A DNA stretch of 64,000 bases from positions 1 to 64,000 of the forward strand of contig NZ_JACJTU010000043.1 in NCBI RefSeq assembly GCF_014698835.1, in the 5' to 3' direction. Under the pieces are notes generated by a model. The model did no database searches. It saw only the letters and a program-made list of their open reading frames with translations, and was not told where the DNA came from. Origin of the DNA: Nostoc paludosum FACHB-159. GTDB taxonomy: Bacteria > Cyanobacteriota > Cyanobacteriia > Cyanobacteriales > Nostocaceae. Below, one piece after another: positions 48,201 through 55,011 of this stretch; the stretch's first letter is position 1; every line of letters begins with the position of its first letter. The position numbers and the translations under genes are program-made.

Positions 48201-48230
48201 GCCGTAGTCGAGTATCAAACACGGTTTTAA
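42252..48230 (+). CDS. TamB-like translocation/assembly module (DUF490)
   Basis: A 1992-residue envelope protein. An N-terminal membrane anchor (about 18-45) leads to a very long run of beta-rich AsmA/TamB-like repeats exposed to the periplasm, and the C-terminal DUF490 domain (about 1590-1992, ending in a beta-strand pattern with R-V-R-A-S-T-N-L-T). TamB-family proteins bridge the inner and outer membranes and assist lipid transport or outer-membrane protein assembly; this is the cyanobacterial counterpart. A low-complexity Asp/Gly/Arg patch at about 176-215 stems from an in-frame repeat, and a 70-residue repeat occurs about 3.3 times at residues 700-930. The ATG has a GGAAA-type ribosome site. 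No operon partner follows. Confidence 0.9.
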   Translation: MTKSPNQDRYSPSPIRQRPWLLVLSRGGIALGGILLIGIVGGIWRLWIFVQKELTPLAQQSLTTTLNRPVELGRVTEFSLTGVQFGASAIPATATDPDRATVEAVEVTFDLLQLIFNRHLKLDVTLVNPDIYIEQDNQGRWVSTEIASSGEGGVIKTDLDKLRFRNAKLALMPQNRGQEDAGTQGRRDAKGDAGTGRRGDAKSSLTVSPRLPLSASSSSPVSFSQLSGSAQLLANNQLIRLEVRGQADSGGSISIQGDTRSKALAGNLQLRVQDFLAADITRLIELPVNLQAGRVNGDLLVQLTPQQPTLLFGSAAVEGVTVELPKVPQVLSNSQGNLRFQGTQLQLDNVTSNYGKIPLVAKGIIDTQAGFNLAARVNAVSLANALSTLKVKLPVPVAGQVQADLQITGSTKEPILSGKVATIQTARIDKLDFNSISSKFQLVSSSSLITLKDIQGFAKVGGQITGTGTIEIGKNPRLDLNFAAKNVPGDAIAKVYETTPNFQIGNLSATAQLFGAATNVQTVVQFQAPNGTYPGTGEVGIAPNRTVSFRNVALNVGGGTVRANGSYANERWQAVAVASGVQVQRFVDTNQLQNVSLAGAQFNGRLILSGSTAPFEIATIRTQGAAVNIGGGTVAVSNIQLQDQNFSAQLVANNVRLGQILKQSPPALNNPLAGTFQIAGNRDNFSLKTLRGTGEGRLAIGGGTVTAKNIQLVNGLYQAQVQAKNVPVQQLAAVPKQFQGALSGELDVAGSVESFQPQAIQASGQARINVGRGIITASNIQLVNGAYQAQIQANNVPVRQLAAVPPQFQGALNGQFNVAGLVDSFEPKAIQANGQALINVGGGTIAASNIQVGNGVYQARVQANNVPLQQLAAVPPQLRGTLTGQANVAGSVESFQPQTIQAVGQGQINVAGGTIAASNIQVANGRYQGIIDASGVELSRLNQQLRGQFGGKLQLAGTLASSQLADVRAAGQVQLSQGLPGLERPLTAAIAWNGERLTIEQATAPGLNVTGSILANAKQPGIPEITALNLNIQAENYDLKQLPVNLPNQVAVAGRVDFNGQVTGKLPLPNVVGQINLRDFVVQDIAFEPLLTGNINTVQGRGSSLNLAGNRDRLAFNLDANNRPKSFLVQWQEASASGNVRGNDWTLKVANFPLQILNLSPPPSTRLGTGKIAGLLTGDLLFNQETFATNGNLAIANPEIGRLKGDRLAAQFRYSNGNATLTSSQFIKGSSIYAAVGTFAQTAQGPQLKGKLNVNQGKIEDVLAVAQVFDLQDLQGGSNQNYGTAADLATNPQGWSNQPLLNQLQRFSEIEALVAEEEQQRLDSSPIPDLADLKGTFNGEVALDTSGSNGLAVQFNLNGENFAWGKKEERSRYYTAEKLIAEGNFENGVLSLRPLRIESQNRLIAFTGNIGGDEQSGQLRVNNFPVQVLNNFVKLPVGITGNVNATAALAGSIANPQARGELQITEGTLNQNPIQLATASFSYANGRLNFGSTVAVSGPQPVDITGSIPYKLPFATVAPDSDQISLDMKLENEGLGLLNALTNQVVFEKGEGQVDLKVRGTLQQPEVDGIATVNNATFSTQALPGKLRRVTGKVLFNFDRILVENLQGRFSRGKVEVAGEIPIFNNEKVAINNPLTINLEQLTLNLKGLYQGGASGNLQITGSALNPLIGGRVDLFDGQVLLAESTDTDTSANDSGLGLSSTKANKQNQTKIPALPSGIARFNNLDLELGKNVQITRPPILSFRASGNLIVNGSINQPVPDGTIRLEKGGVNLFTTQFNLVRGYKHTATFSPSQPRDPNLDIRLFAKVLDVTQGNDFSRINTTGLSALESVRVEATINGLASKLNENLELTSSPSRSQTEIVALLGGGFVDTQGRGDSTLGLINIAGSAVFNNFQSAFNQIGSTFGLSELRIFPTIISENPEAGRSNSTLELAAEAGVDITSKISVSSIKILTTNDPFQWGVNYRINDEFRVRASTNLTDDSRAVVEYQTRF
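42780..42920. repeat. Dispersed GACGCGG/GGGAC hairpin repeat, in frame inside tamB-like gene
   Basis: A G-rich array of GGGACGC units (42785-42850) is followed by C-rich sequence (42875-42905) that is its approximate complement: GACGCGGGGACAGGGAGACG pairs with CGTCTCCCACTCTCCGCGTC. Such G/C hairpin repeats usually lie between genes in Nostoc; here the reading frame stays open across it. Confidence 0.75.
44352..45050 (+). repeat. 210-base coding repeat inside tamB-like gene
   Basis: Three tandem units start at 44352, 44562 and 44772 and a partial one at 44982; each is 210 bases (70 codons). Each protein unit opens with a G-G-G-T-[VI]-x-A-[SK]-N-I-Q motif and contains L-A-A-V-P-x-Q. The frame is kept. 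Confidence 0.9.
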
Positions 48231-48347
48231 GAGGTGGTTGTGAAGGCAGGAGGCAGAAGGAAAGAGGATTTGAGCTAAATTAACCTTTATTAACATAGTT
48301 TGATTTTTTCACACCGACTTACTTAGTTTAATTATCGCCAGCCCGTA

Positions 48348-49277
48348 TTAGATTGTGATATTATCACTACCTTGCTGACTAACTGTTAATCGCAAAATTG
48401 ATAGCCCTAAAATTATCAAAAATAATACTAGCCCAATTGTGCAAGCATAACTAATTTCCAAATTATTGAATGCTTGTTCGTACAGATAATAAACAATTGT
48501 TTTCGAGCTATTGAGTGGCCCCCCTTGGGTCATAATGTATACTTCTTCAAAGACTTTGGTGGCAGAAATAGCTGAAATTACAGCTACTAGAGCCAGATAC
48601 GGCTTCATCAAAGGTATGGTAATATCCCAATGTTTCTTAATACCATCAGAGCCATCAATTGCTGCGGCTTCGTACACATCACCAGGAATTGATTGTAATC
48701 CAGCTAAATAAATTACCATGTAGTAACCTAGTCCTTTCCACACAGTAACTGCCATAACGCTGGCAAGAGAAATTGGTACAATGCCAAAAAGTTTAGCTGA
48801 GCTAGTTAGCCAAGGAATACCTTCTGAAATCAGACCCAAAGCTTTAAACAACTGGTTGAGTAATCCATTTTCTGCATATAACCATTTCCAAGCTATCCCC
48901 GCAACTACCATCGAAATTACTACTGGTGTGTAGTATGCACTTCTAAACCAATTCATCCCCCGCAGTTTTTGATTTACCAAAATTGCTAGCCCCAAGGGAG
49001 CAATTACCAAAATTGGTACTACACCCACAAGATATAAAAAAGTGTTTTCTAGCGTTTTCCAGAAAACTGGATCTTTCAAAAGCTTGAGAAAGTTGTTAAG
49101 ACCTATCCATTGTGGCGGTTGGGCAATATCTTCATAGCTGGTAAAGCTGAGGTAAAAAGCTTGCAGTGCAGGCCAAAAGACGGTTAACCCTAAAATAATC
49201 AAAGCAGGGAGTAAAAACAAATAAGGAGTTAGCCGCTGTTTGATTAACATCCAATTTTTAAGTGTCAATTGATTCAT
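48348..49277 (-). CDS. Sugar-type ABC transporter permease (MalF/UgpA family)
   Basis: A 309-residue permease with about six membrane segments (first at about 17-38). The ATPase-contact loop E-A-A-A-I-D-G-S-D-G-I-K-K-H-W-D-I-T-I-P is present at about 208-227 and typical of carbohydrate uptake permeases. The solute is unknown. No binding protein, second permease or ATPase gene is adjacent, and it converges with the tamB-like gene, so it is an orphan component here. It has an ATG start. Confidence 0.9.
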   Translation of the reverse strand: MNQLTLKNWMLIKQRLTPYLFLLPALIILGLTVFWPALQAFYLSFTSYEDIAQPPQWIGLNNFLKLLKDPVFWKTLENTFLYLVGVVPILVIAPLGLAILVNQKLRGMNWFRSAYYTPVVISMVVAGIAWKWLYAENGLLNQLFKALGLISEGIPWLTSSAKLFGIVPISLASVMAVTVWKGLGYYMVIYLAGLQSIPGDVYEAAAIDGSDGIKKHWDITIPLMKPYLALVAVISAISATKVFEEVYIMTQGGPLNSSKTIVYYLYEQAFNNLEISYACTIGLVLFLIILGLSILRLTVSQQGSDNITI

Positions 49278-49904
49278 CAGAGATTTAATAGTTATTTCTA
49301 CTTGGTGAGAATTAGTCAGAGCCAGTATTTGGAGATGTAAGTCGATTTCAACTTCAATATTTTAAGGTCATACGTTTGATTGTGCCACCAAAGCTAGCCC
49401 TAGACATCGCCAATCATTGATATAGTACATATCAAGTATCTATTAATAATACTCCAACCACATAAATAAGTAAGCAAGAATAGCTCATCAATTCTTACTT
49501 AAACTTTAGGTTACATACAAAAAGTCCGCTTTCGCGGACTGTGGACATTGGATAAGGTTAAGTTGTCACCAAGAGTGTCTACAAGATGTTAGACTCAATA
49601 TTCATTCTTTCTTAATTAACCTAAAAAATCAAGTTTTTCTGCTCACAATTTCAGACATTAATACAGGAGTTATGTCTTTTTGAAAAATATCTGAAATTTA
49701 GGTGATAGGCATTTAAAATTGCGTAGATATGACTGATATTTTATTTTTAAATCAGCTATATATAATTCACAAAGGCTGTTTTATTATTGCTAATGATTGC
49801 ATATATAAACCAATACGGTTCAGTTAAGGATTTCTTTCTTCTCTTTGCGTCCTTTGCGTCCTTTGCGGTTCGTTAAAAAAATTGACTATTAATAGCCAAA
49901 GACT
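49278..49904. other. Intergenic region with a minus-strand terminator-like hairpin
   Basis: About 627 bases without a gene. At 49523-49540 the hairpin AGTCCGC-TTTC-GCGGACT is followed, on the minus strand, by a T run (49516-49522), a good intrinsic terminator shape. It lies 360 bases beyond the aldo/keto reductase stop, so either that transcript has a long 3' end or a small minus-strand RNA ends here. A CTTTGCGTC repeat (about three copies) lies at 49842-49868. Confidence 0.5.
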
Positions 49905-50882
49905 TCATTTAGTCTGAAAAATATTTTGCACCATTTTTTTGTCTGAACTCGCTGCTGCTTTATCTAACTCTGCAATTTCACCTGCATCTAATTGCCAACC
50001 CAACGCACCAATATTTTCCCTGGCTTGTTCTACATTCTTTGCTCCAGGGATGGGAATGGTTCCTTTACAGATGCACCAGTTAATTGCTACCTGTGACATG
50101 GTTTTGTTTCTAGACTGTGCCACTTCTTGCAAACATGCTAAAAGCGATCGCACTCCTGATAAAATCTGCCTAAACAGCAAACCTCGGATACCCTTAGGCA
50201 AAGAACCTCCAACAGAGTATTTTCCTGTCAACAGCCCCAAAGCCAGAGGACTGTAAGCAATCAATTTGATTCCCAACTCATCACAAACATCTTTCAGGTG
50301 GAGTTGAGTCACAGGATATGTAGACAAGAGAGAATATTGAACTTGCAAAGTACTAATGGGAACGCCTCGCTGGGCAAACTTTTTTTGCACTTGTTTGAGC
50401 CGTTTCGGGCCGTAATTGGATAGTCCTACTCCCTTAACCAACCCTTGCTGATAAACATCGGCCAGACCATCCAACAACTGCCCCTCTTGCCAAGGAGCAT
50501 AGTTCGCTGTAGACCAATGCATTTGTACTAAATCAACATTTCTTCCCAGGCGTTGAGCAGATGACTGGCAAGCCTTGACCATTGACTGGCGCGTCCATCT
50601 CCACGGGTAAGCAGCAAGTTTAGTCGCAATACAAATGTTTTCTTGATTGGAACCTAGATATTCTCGGTTGAATCGTCCCAATAGTAGCTCACTTCGACCA
50701 TTCAATCTGCCAGTTCCGTAAGAATCACCCGTATCAAATAAAGTCACACCGTTGCTGACACAAAGGTTAAAGACGGCTTGCAACTGGTCATCCATGCTTT
50801 CGTCATATCCCCAAAGCAATTGGTTGCCCCAGGCCCAAGTCCCGCAGCCCATGTTTGGGAGAAAGAGTTTTTGGCTCTGCAT
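49905..50882 (-). CDS. Aldo/keto reductase
   Basis: A 325-residue (beta/alpha)8 NADPH-dependent oxidoreductase. The catalytic tetrad is visible: D-T-G-D-S-Y-G-T-G (Asp and Tyr), I-A-T-K-L-A (Lys) and V-Q-M-H-W (His). The C-terminal G-A-K-N-V-E-Q-A-R-E-N motif for NADPH binding is present. The substrate is unknown. It is a single gene on the minus strand, upstream-adjacent to rpsU, and a long 3' region precedes the next gene. Confidence 0.93.
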   Translation of the reverse strand: MQSQKLFLPNMGCGTWAWGNQLLWGYDESMDDQLQAVFNLCVSNGVTLFDTGDSYGTGRLNGRSELLLGRFNREYLGSNQENICIATKLAAYPWRWTRQSMVKACQSSAQRLGRNVDLVQMHWSTANYAPWQEGQLLDGLADVYQQGLVKGVGLSNYGPKRLKQVQKKFAQRGVPISTLQVQYSLLSTYPVTQLHLKDVCDELGIKLIAYSPLALGLLTGKYSVGGSLPKGIRGLLFRQILSGVRSLLACLQEVAQSRNKTMSQVAINWCICKGTIPIPGAKNVEQARENIGALGWQLDAGEIAELDKAAASSDKKMVQNIFQTK

Positions 50883-50984
50883 TTTTGCTGTCTGTAGATT
50901 GCCTTAATAATTATCAGGCAATTCATTGAAACTCAGCTAAAACAGATCCCAACGTATTAAGAAAGCGATCGCACTGACTTATAA

Positions 50985-51170
50985 TCAATTGTGGAAACTT
51001 CTACGCTGTTTATGCTTAGCGATCGCTTTGCGTTTGCGCTTTTGCAGGGGCGTTTCAAAGTGGCGGTGCTTTTTGATATCTGGAAAAATTCCTGCCTTAG
51101 ACACTTCTCGCTTAAATCTACGTAACGCTGATTCGATCCCTTCATTTTCGCCTACGATTATTTGGGTCAT
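50985..51170 (-). CDS. rpsU: 30S ribosomal protein S21
   Basis: A 61-residue basic protein with the S21 pattern E-S-A-L-R-R-F-K-R-E-V-S-K-A-G and the C-terminal R-K-R-K-A-I-A-K-H-K-Q-R-R. S21 helps 30S subunits start translation. It follows the RNA-binding-protein gene on the same strand with a hairpin terminator in between, the rbp-rpsU arrangement known from Anabaena, where the terminator limits read-through (the regulation is recalled, not shown here). Confidence 0.95.
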   Translation of the reverse strand: MTQIIVGENEGIESALRRFKREVSKAGIFPDIKKHRHFETPLQKRKRKAIAKHKQRRSFHN

Positions 51171-51222
51171 AGCATATTCCTACTAACTTTGCTCAATTAG
51201 TGCGCTTGGTCAAGGGGAACGC

Positions 51223-51247
51223 AAAAAAAAGCAGACACCTTGTCTGC
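51223..51247 (-). terminator. Terminator/attenuator between rbp and rpsU
   Basis: On the minus strand, GCAGACA-AGG-TGTCTGC is followed by eight T. It lies after the RRM-protein gene (stop 51285) and before rpsU, so rpsU is made only by read-through or from its own promoter. Confidence 0.85.
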
Positions 51248-51284
51248 CCTCAATACCTGAGAGTTAAATCCTTAGTTCGAGACC

Positions 51285-51596
51285 TTAATAGCGTCGAGAG
51301 TATCCACCACCACCACTATTGTTTCCTCGTCTACCACCAGAAGAACCGCCATCTGTCTTAGGTCTAGCTTTATTAACTTTTAAGCTCCGACCCATCCACT
51401 CAGCGTTATCGAGGGCTTCAATTGCTGCTGCTTCTTCGGCGTCTGATTCCATTTGTACAAAACCAAAACCTCTTACTCGACCTGTTTCTCGGTCGATAGG
51501 CAATTGAACCTCTTTTACAGTTCCATATTCCGCAAAGACTTGCCTGAGGTCATCTTCTCTGACCTCATAAGATAGATTACCGACATAAATTGACAT
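51285..51596 (-). CDS. RNA-binding protein with one RRM (cyanobacterial Rbp)
   Basis: A 103-residue protein. One RNA-recognition motif spans 1-80, with RNP2 I-Y-V-G-N-L and RNP1 R-G-F-G-F-V-Q-M. A glycine-rich tail (G-G-S-S-G-G-R-R-G, ending G-G-G-G-Y-S-R-R-Y) follows, as in the cold-inducible Rbp proteins of Anabaena, which bind RNA in the cytoplasm at low temperature. It is followed by a terminator and rpsU on the same strand. Confidence 0.95.
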   Translation of the reverse strand: MSIYVGNLSYEVREDDLRQVFAEYGTVKEVQLPIDRETGRVRGFGFVQMESDAEEAAAIEALDNAEWMGRSLKVNKARPKTDGGSSGGRRGNNSGGGGYSRRY

Positions 51597-51746
51597 AAAA
51601 TGTCTCCAGAAGCATAGGAGTGTAGAGATTTATATCCGGAGATGTCTGTAATACAACATATAAAAACAAACTACGCAGCCGAATTCAATCTTCCTTTGAC
51701 ACTTTAACATAAATTCAAGGCTGAATATTCTTAGGCAACACAGGAA

Positions 51747-52060
51747 GTGGGGACTAGGGACTGGGGAATCGGGAGATGGGGAAGTGTGGGAAGAGAGGGG
51801 AGAGAAGGGAGTGTGGGCAGATGGGGAAAAAGAGAATTTATGCTTCCCACACCTCCCACACCTCCCACACCTCCCACACCTCCCACACCTCCCACACCTC
51901 CCACACCTCCCACACCTTCCACACCTCCCACACCTCCCACACCTCCCACACCTCCCACACCTCCCACACCTCCCACACCTCCCACACCTCCCACACCTCC
52001 CACACCTCCCACACCTCCCACCCCTCCCACCCCCAGTCCCCAATCGCCAATCCCCATTAC
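51747..52060. repeat. G/C hairpin repeat with a 9-base minisatellite, upstream of ilvA
   Basis: A G-rich arm (51747-51835) of GGGGACTGGGGAATCGGGAG-like sequence precedes about 21 units of TCCCACACC (51845-52033; one unit starts TT instead of TC), then a C-rich arm ends with CCCCAGTCCCCAATCGCC (52031-52060). The G-rich arm and the last arm are complementary. All reading frames across it are open only because the unit is 9 bases long. The same G-rich sequence recurs inverted at 57830-57900. Confidence 0.9.
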
Positions 52061-52125
52061 CCTCACAGGTACATCTGTAGCGTAAAATTAATCTCCATCT
52101 GGTATTTGCTAACCCCTTGACGCCC

Positions 52126-53637
52126 ATGTATTGTGACTACCTCATCCAAATCCTGACTGCCCGTGTGTATGATGTTGCTCAGGAAACACCACTAGAGTAT
52201 GCCCCAAATCTGTCTGCGCGGCTGAATAATCAACTTCTGTTGAAACGTGAGGATATGCAGTCAGTATTTTCCTTTAAACTGCGGGGTGCTTATAACAAAA
52301 TGGTGCAACTGCCGTCAGATATATTGGCACAGGGTGTAATCGCTGCGTCGGCGGGGAACCATGCTCAGGGGGTGGCCTTGGCAGCTAACCGTCTGGGAAC
52401 GAGAGCAATTATCGTCATGCCAATAACAACGCCCCAAGTTAAGGTAGATGCGGTTAGAAGTAGAGGCGGAGTAGTTGTATTACATGGAAATACCTACGAC
52501 GATGCTTATGCTTATGCTCGTCAATTAGAAGCCGAAAAAGGATTAACTTTTATTCATCCCTTTGACGATCCCCATGTTATTGCTGGACAGGGAACAATCG
52601 GGATGGAAATTTTACGGCAATGTCAGCAGCCCATCCATGCGATTTTTGTAGCCATTGGTGGAGGCGGATTAATTTCTGGGATTGGAGCTTATGTGAAACG
52701 CTTGCGTCCGGAAATTAAAGTCATTGGCGTTGAACCTGTGGATGCTGATGCCATGTCTCAATCTTTAAAAGCCGGACATCGGGTGCGTTTGTCTCAAGTG
52801 GGGTTATTTGCTGATGGGGTAGCAGTGCGGGAAGTAGGTGAAGAAACCTTCCGTTTGTGTCAGCAGTATGTAGATGAAATTATTTTAGTGGATACGGATG
52901 ATACTTGTGCGGCGATTAAAGACGTGTTTGAGGATACGCGATCGATTTTAGAGCCAGCAGGTGCATTGGCGATCGCAGCTGCCAAAGCCTACGCAGAACG
53001 AGAAAAAATCGAGGGGCAAACCTTAATTGCTGTAGCTTGCGGTGCAAATATGAACTTCGATCGCCTGCGCTTTGTGGCAGAACGGGCAGAGTTTGGCGAA
53101 CGCCGCGAAGCTATCTTTGCAGTTACGATTCCTGAGGAGCGGGGTAGTCTGCGTCAATTTTGTGAACTTATTGGCAAACGCAATCTTACCGAGTTTAATT
53201 ATCGCATTGCCGATGCCAAAACAGCCCATATTTTTGTCGGCGTGCAAATTCAAAACCGTGCTGATGCTTCAAAGATGGTAGAAACCTTTGAAGCTCAAGG
53301 ATTTGAAACCCTGGATTTAACAGACGACGAACTCACTAAATTACATCTGCGGCACATGGTGGGTGGACACTCTCCCCTTGCTCACAATGAATTACTCTAC
53401 CGTTTTGAGTTTCCCGAACGTCCTGGTGCATTGATGAAGTTTGTCGGTTCCATGAGTCCCGACTGGAATATCAGTCTTTTTCACTACCGCAACAACGGCG
53501 CAGACTACGGCCGAATCGTTGTCGGTATCCAGGTTCCTCCCCACGAAATGCAAGATTGGCAAGCATTTTTGGATACCCTTGGCTATCGCTATTGGGATGA
53601 AAACAAGAATCCGGCATACAAGCTGTTTTTGGGGTGA
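52126..53637 (+). CDS. ilvA: Threonine ammonia-lyase, biosynthetic
   Basis: About 503 residues from ATG 52126; a TTG 9 bases earlier is less likely. This pyridoxal-phosphate enzyme converts threonine to 2-oxobutanoate, the first step of isoleucine synthesis. The PLP lysine is in S-F-K-L-R-G-A (start of the fold), with S-A-G-N-H-A-Q-G and the glycine loop G-G-G-G-L-I-S-G. Two ACT-like regulatory domains at the C-terminus (about 330-500) mark the isoleucine-controlled biosynthetic form rather than the short catabolic one. Its promoter must lie in or near the minisatellite that ends 66 bases upstream. Confidence 0.95.
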   Translation: MYCDYLIQILTARVYDVAQETPLEYAPNLSARLNNQLLLKREDMQSVFSFKLRGAYNKMVQLPSDILAQGVIAASAGNHAQGVALAANRLGTRAIIVMPITTPQVKVDAVRSRGGVVVLHGNTYDDAYAYARQLEAEKGLTFIHPFDDPHVIAGQGTIGMEILRQCQQPIHAIFVAIGGGGLISGIGAYVKRLRPEIKVIGVEPVDADAMSQSLKAGHRVRLSQVGLFADGVAVREVGEETFRLCQQYVDEIILVDTDDTCAAIKDVFEDTRSILEPAGALAIAAAKAYAEREKIEGQTLIAVACGANMNFDRLRFVAERAEFGERREAIFAVTIPEERGSLRQFCELIGKRNLTEFNYRIADAKTAHIFVGVQIQNRADASKMVETFEAQGFETLDLTDDELTKLHLRHMVGGHSPLAHNELLYRFEFPERPGALMKFVGSMSPDWNISLFHYRNNGADYGRIVVGIQVPPHEMQDWQAFLDTLGYRYWDENKNPAYKLFLG

Positions 53638-53720
53638 GTGGGGAGCAGGGGAGCAGGGGAAAGTTCAATGTGTCTTGTTCTTTCTCCTCTGCCCCTCTGC
53701 CTCTTCCCAATGCCCAATCC

Positions 53721-54755
53721 CTAATTCTGATAACTACTTTTAGATATCATATTGGAGTCCCAGGTATACAAGCCGATTTGGTCGGGAACCTTAGAGAATC
53801 TGCCTGTCCGATAGCCTCTAGATAATTCATTGAGCACCTTATTTTTGATCTCTCGAAGTTCCCCAGATGTTAGTTCTCCGTAAATTCCGGCGATTACTTC
53901 AGCGACGGTGAAAACCTTACCTGGATTTTGTTCAAACAGAGAAGTGAGGGCATCAATTAAGAATTGACCTTCATAGGCTTTGAGCATTGGTACTGTTTTG
54001 GGATTCGGAGGTATGAAAGGTTTCTTCTTTTTGCTTTTGATACTTTTAGAAGCACCATTGCCATTTTTTGGGGCAACTAAACTTAAGTCCAGAGTATAAC
54101 AACCGGGTTCTTCGGGAATAATTACCCAGTAATTCCTTTCTCTGCCTTGGGTGAGGGAAGATTGAACTCTACCTTTAACTACTTTAAACACATTAGAATC
54201 TAATTCCCCATACAGCGATCGCACGATGAAATCAATATGACACACAGTACCTGCCTGCTCTTGCAATAGCTGTTTTATGGCTTCCATTCGAGACAGAGAT
54301 TGATACTGGGATAGCATGGGAATTTCTGGCACCTTGCTTGAGTTATCGTTGTTCTCTAAAGGTGTCTGTATATCTGGCGATGTGGTTGGAAGCGGATTTG
54401 TTTTTGTATCAGCAGCGGAATTATCTATTTCAATGTCGTCTGAATCTGTAAGTTCTGACTCTATAGACTCGACCAAGTTGATTTGGGAGATGTCATCATG
54501 GGCTGACAAAAACCGCAGAGAGGCTTCTGCCGAAGAATTGGAGGTTTCATCAGCTGCTTTAAGTCTTGATATCTGCTTGTTAGTATCAGAAAAAGACCAG
54601 GTAGATAACAACGCTTCTACATGATCGAGTTGCGATCGCGCCTGTACAAATAGACGTTCATACTCTTCTGTGAGGCGAGCATAATAGTCTCGCAATTCCA
54701 ACAGTGGCGAGAGGAAATTGCCTGGAGGTGGCTCTAATTGCGCTTTTGAATTCAT
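53721..54755 (-). CDS. Protein with a coiled coil and two winged-helix-like modules
   Basis: A 344-residue protein I do not recognise by name. An N-terminal coiled coil (Y-Y-A-R-L-T-E-E-Y-E-R-L-F-V-Q-A-R, about 22-50) leads to an acidic, low-complexity stretch (70-150). Two similar modules follow at about 155-230 and 255-340, each with I-x-x-I-Y-G-E-L, then a helical recognition part and a strand ending G-x-Y-T-[WL]-D. They have a HARE-HTH-like winged-helix shape. It is likely DNA- or protein-binding. A small zinc-ribbon gene starts 10 bases upstream of its ATG and is cotranscribed. Confidence 0.75.
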   Translation of the reverse strand: MNSKAQLEPPPGNFLSPLLELRDYYARLTEEYERLFVQARSQLDHVEALLSTWSFSDTNKQISRLKAADETSNSSAEASLRFLSAHDDISQINLVESIESELTDSDDIEIDNSAADTKTNPLPTTSPDIQTPLENNDNSSKVPEIPMLSQYQSLSRMEAIKQLLQEQAGTVCHIDFIVRSLYGELDSNVFKVVKGRVQSSLTQGRERNYWVIIPEEPGCYTLDLSLVAPKNGNGASKSIKSKKKKPFIPPNPKTVPMLKAYEGQFLIDALTSLFEQNPGKVFTVAEVIAGIYGELTSGELREIKNKVLNELSRGYRTGRFSKVPDQIGLYTWDSNMISKSSYQN

Positions 54756-54765
54756 AATTGTTCAA

Positions 54766-55011
54766 TCAATTTAAATCGGTGTCACTTGTGTAAGACATTG
54801 GCCTGGGTTTAGCCTTGCGAGATGCTGGTTGGGATTTCTTCGGCGCTTGGGGAGGGCGACATCTCTCACAATATAAAGGTCGGGGGCCATAAGTCTCACG
54901 TTTTGTCAGATCGTTACACTCTTTACAGACAAATTGGAAAACACGAGTGTGAATCTGTCTTTTGTGCGCTCTAACAGTATATTCCCTAACATCAATGAAT
55001 TTACTTGCCAT
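54766..55011 (-). CDS. Small zinc-ribbon protein, cyanobacterial
   Basis: An 81-residue protein. F-V-C-K-E-C and L-Y-C-E-R-C form a four-cysteine zinc ribbon, followed by a basic, Pro-rich, disordered tail (K-K-S-Q-P-A-S-R-K-A-K-P-R-P). It is typical of small conserved cyanobacterial proteins of unknown role. The following gene (winged-helix protein) begins 10 bases after its stop on the same strand, so the two likely share a transcript and may act together. Confidence 0.75.
   Translation of the reverse strand: MASKFIDVREYTVRAHKRQIHTRVFQFVCKECNDLTKRETYGPRPLYCERCRPPQAPKKSQPASRKAKPRPMSYTSDTDLN

Noticed and set aside
51845..52033. Possible CRISPR array
   Set aside because: The units are 9 bases with no spacers. 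No array of 23-50-base repeats with unique spacers and no cas gene was seen anywhere in the window.
51747..52120. Open reading frames of 70-165 codons in all frames across the CCCACACCT minisatellite
   Set aside because: A 9-base repeat without stop codons is open in every frame on both strands; the predicted products are simple repeats.
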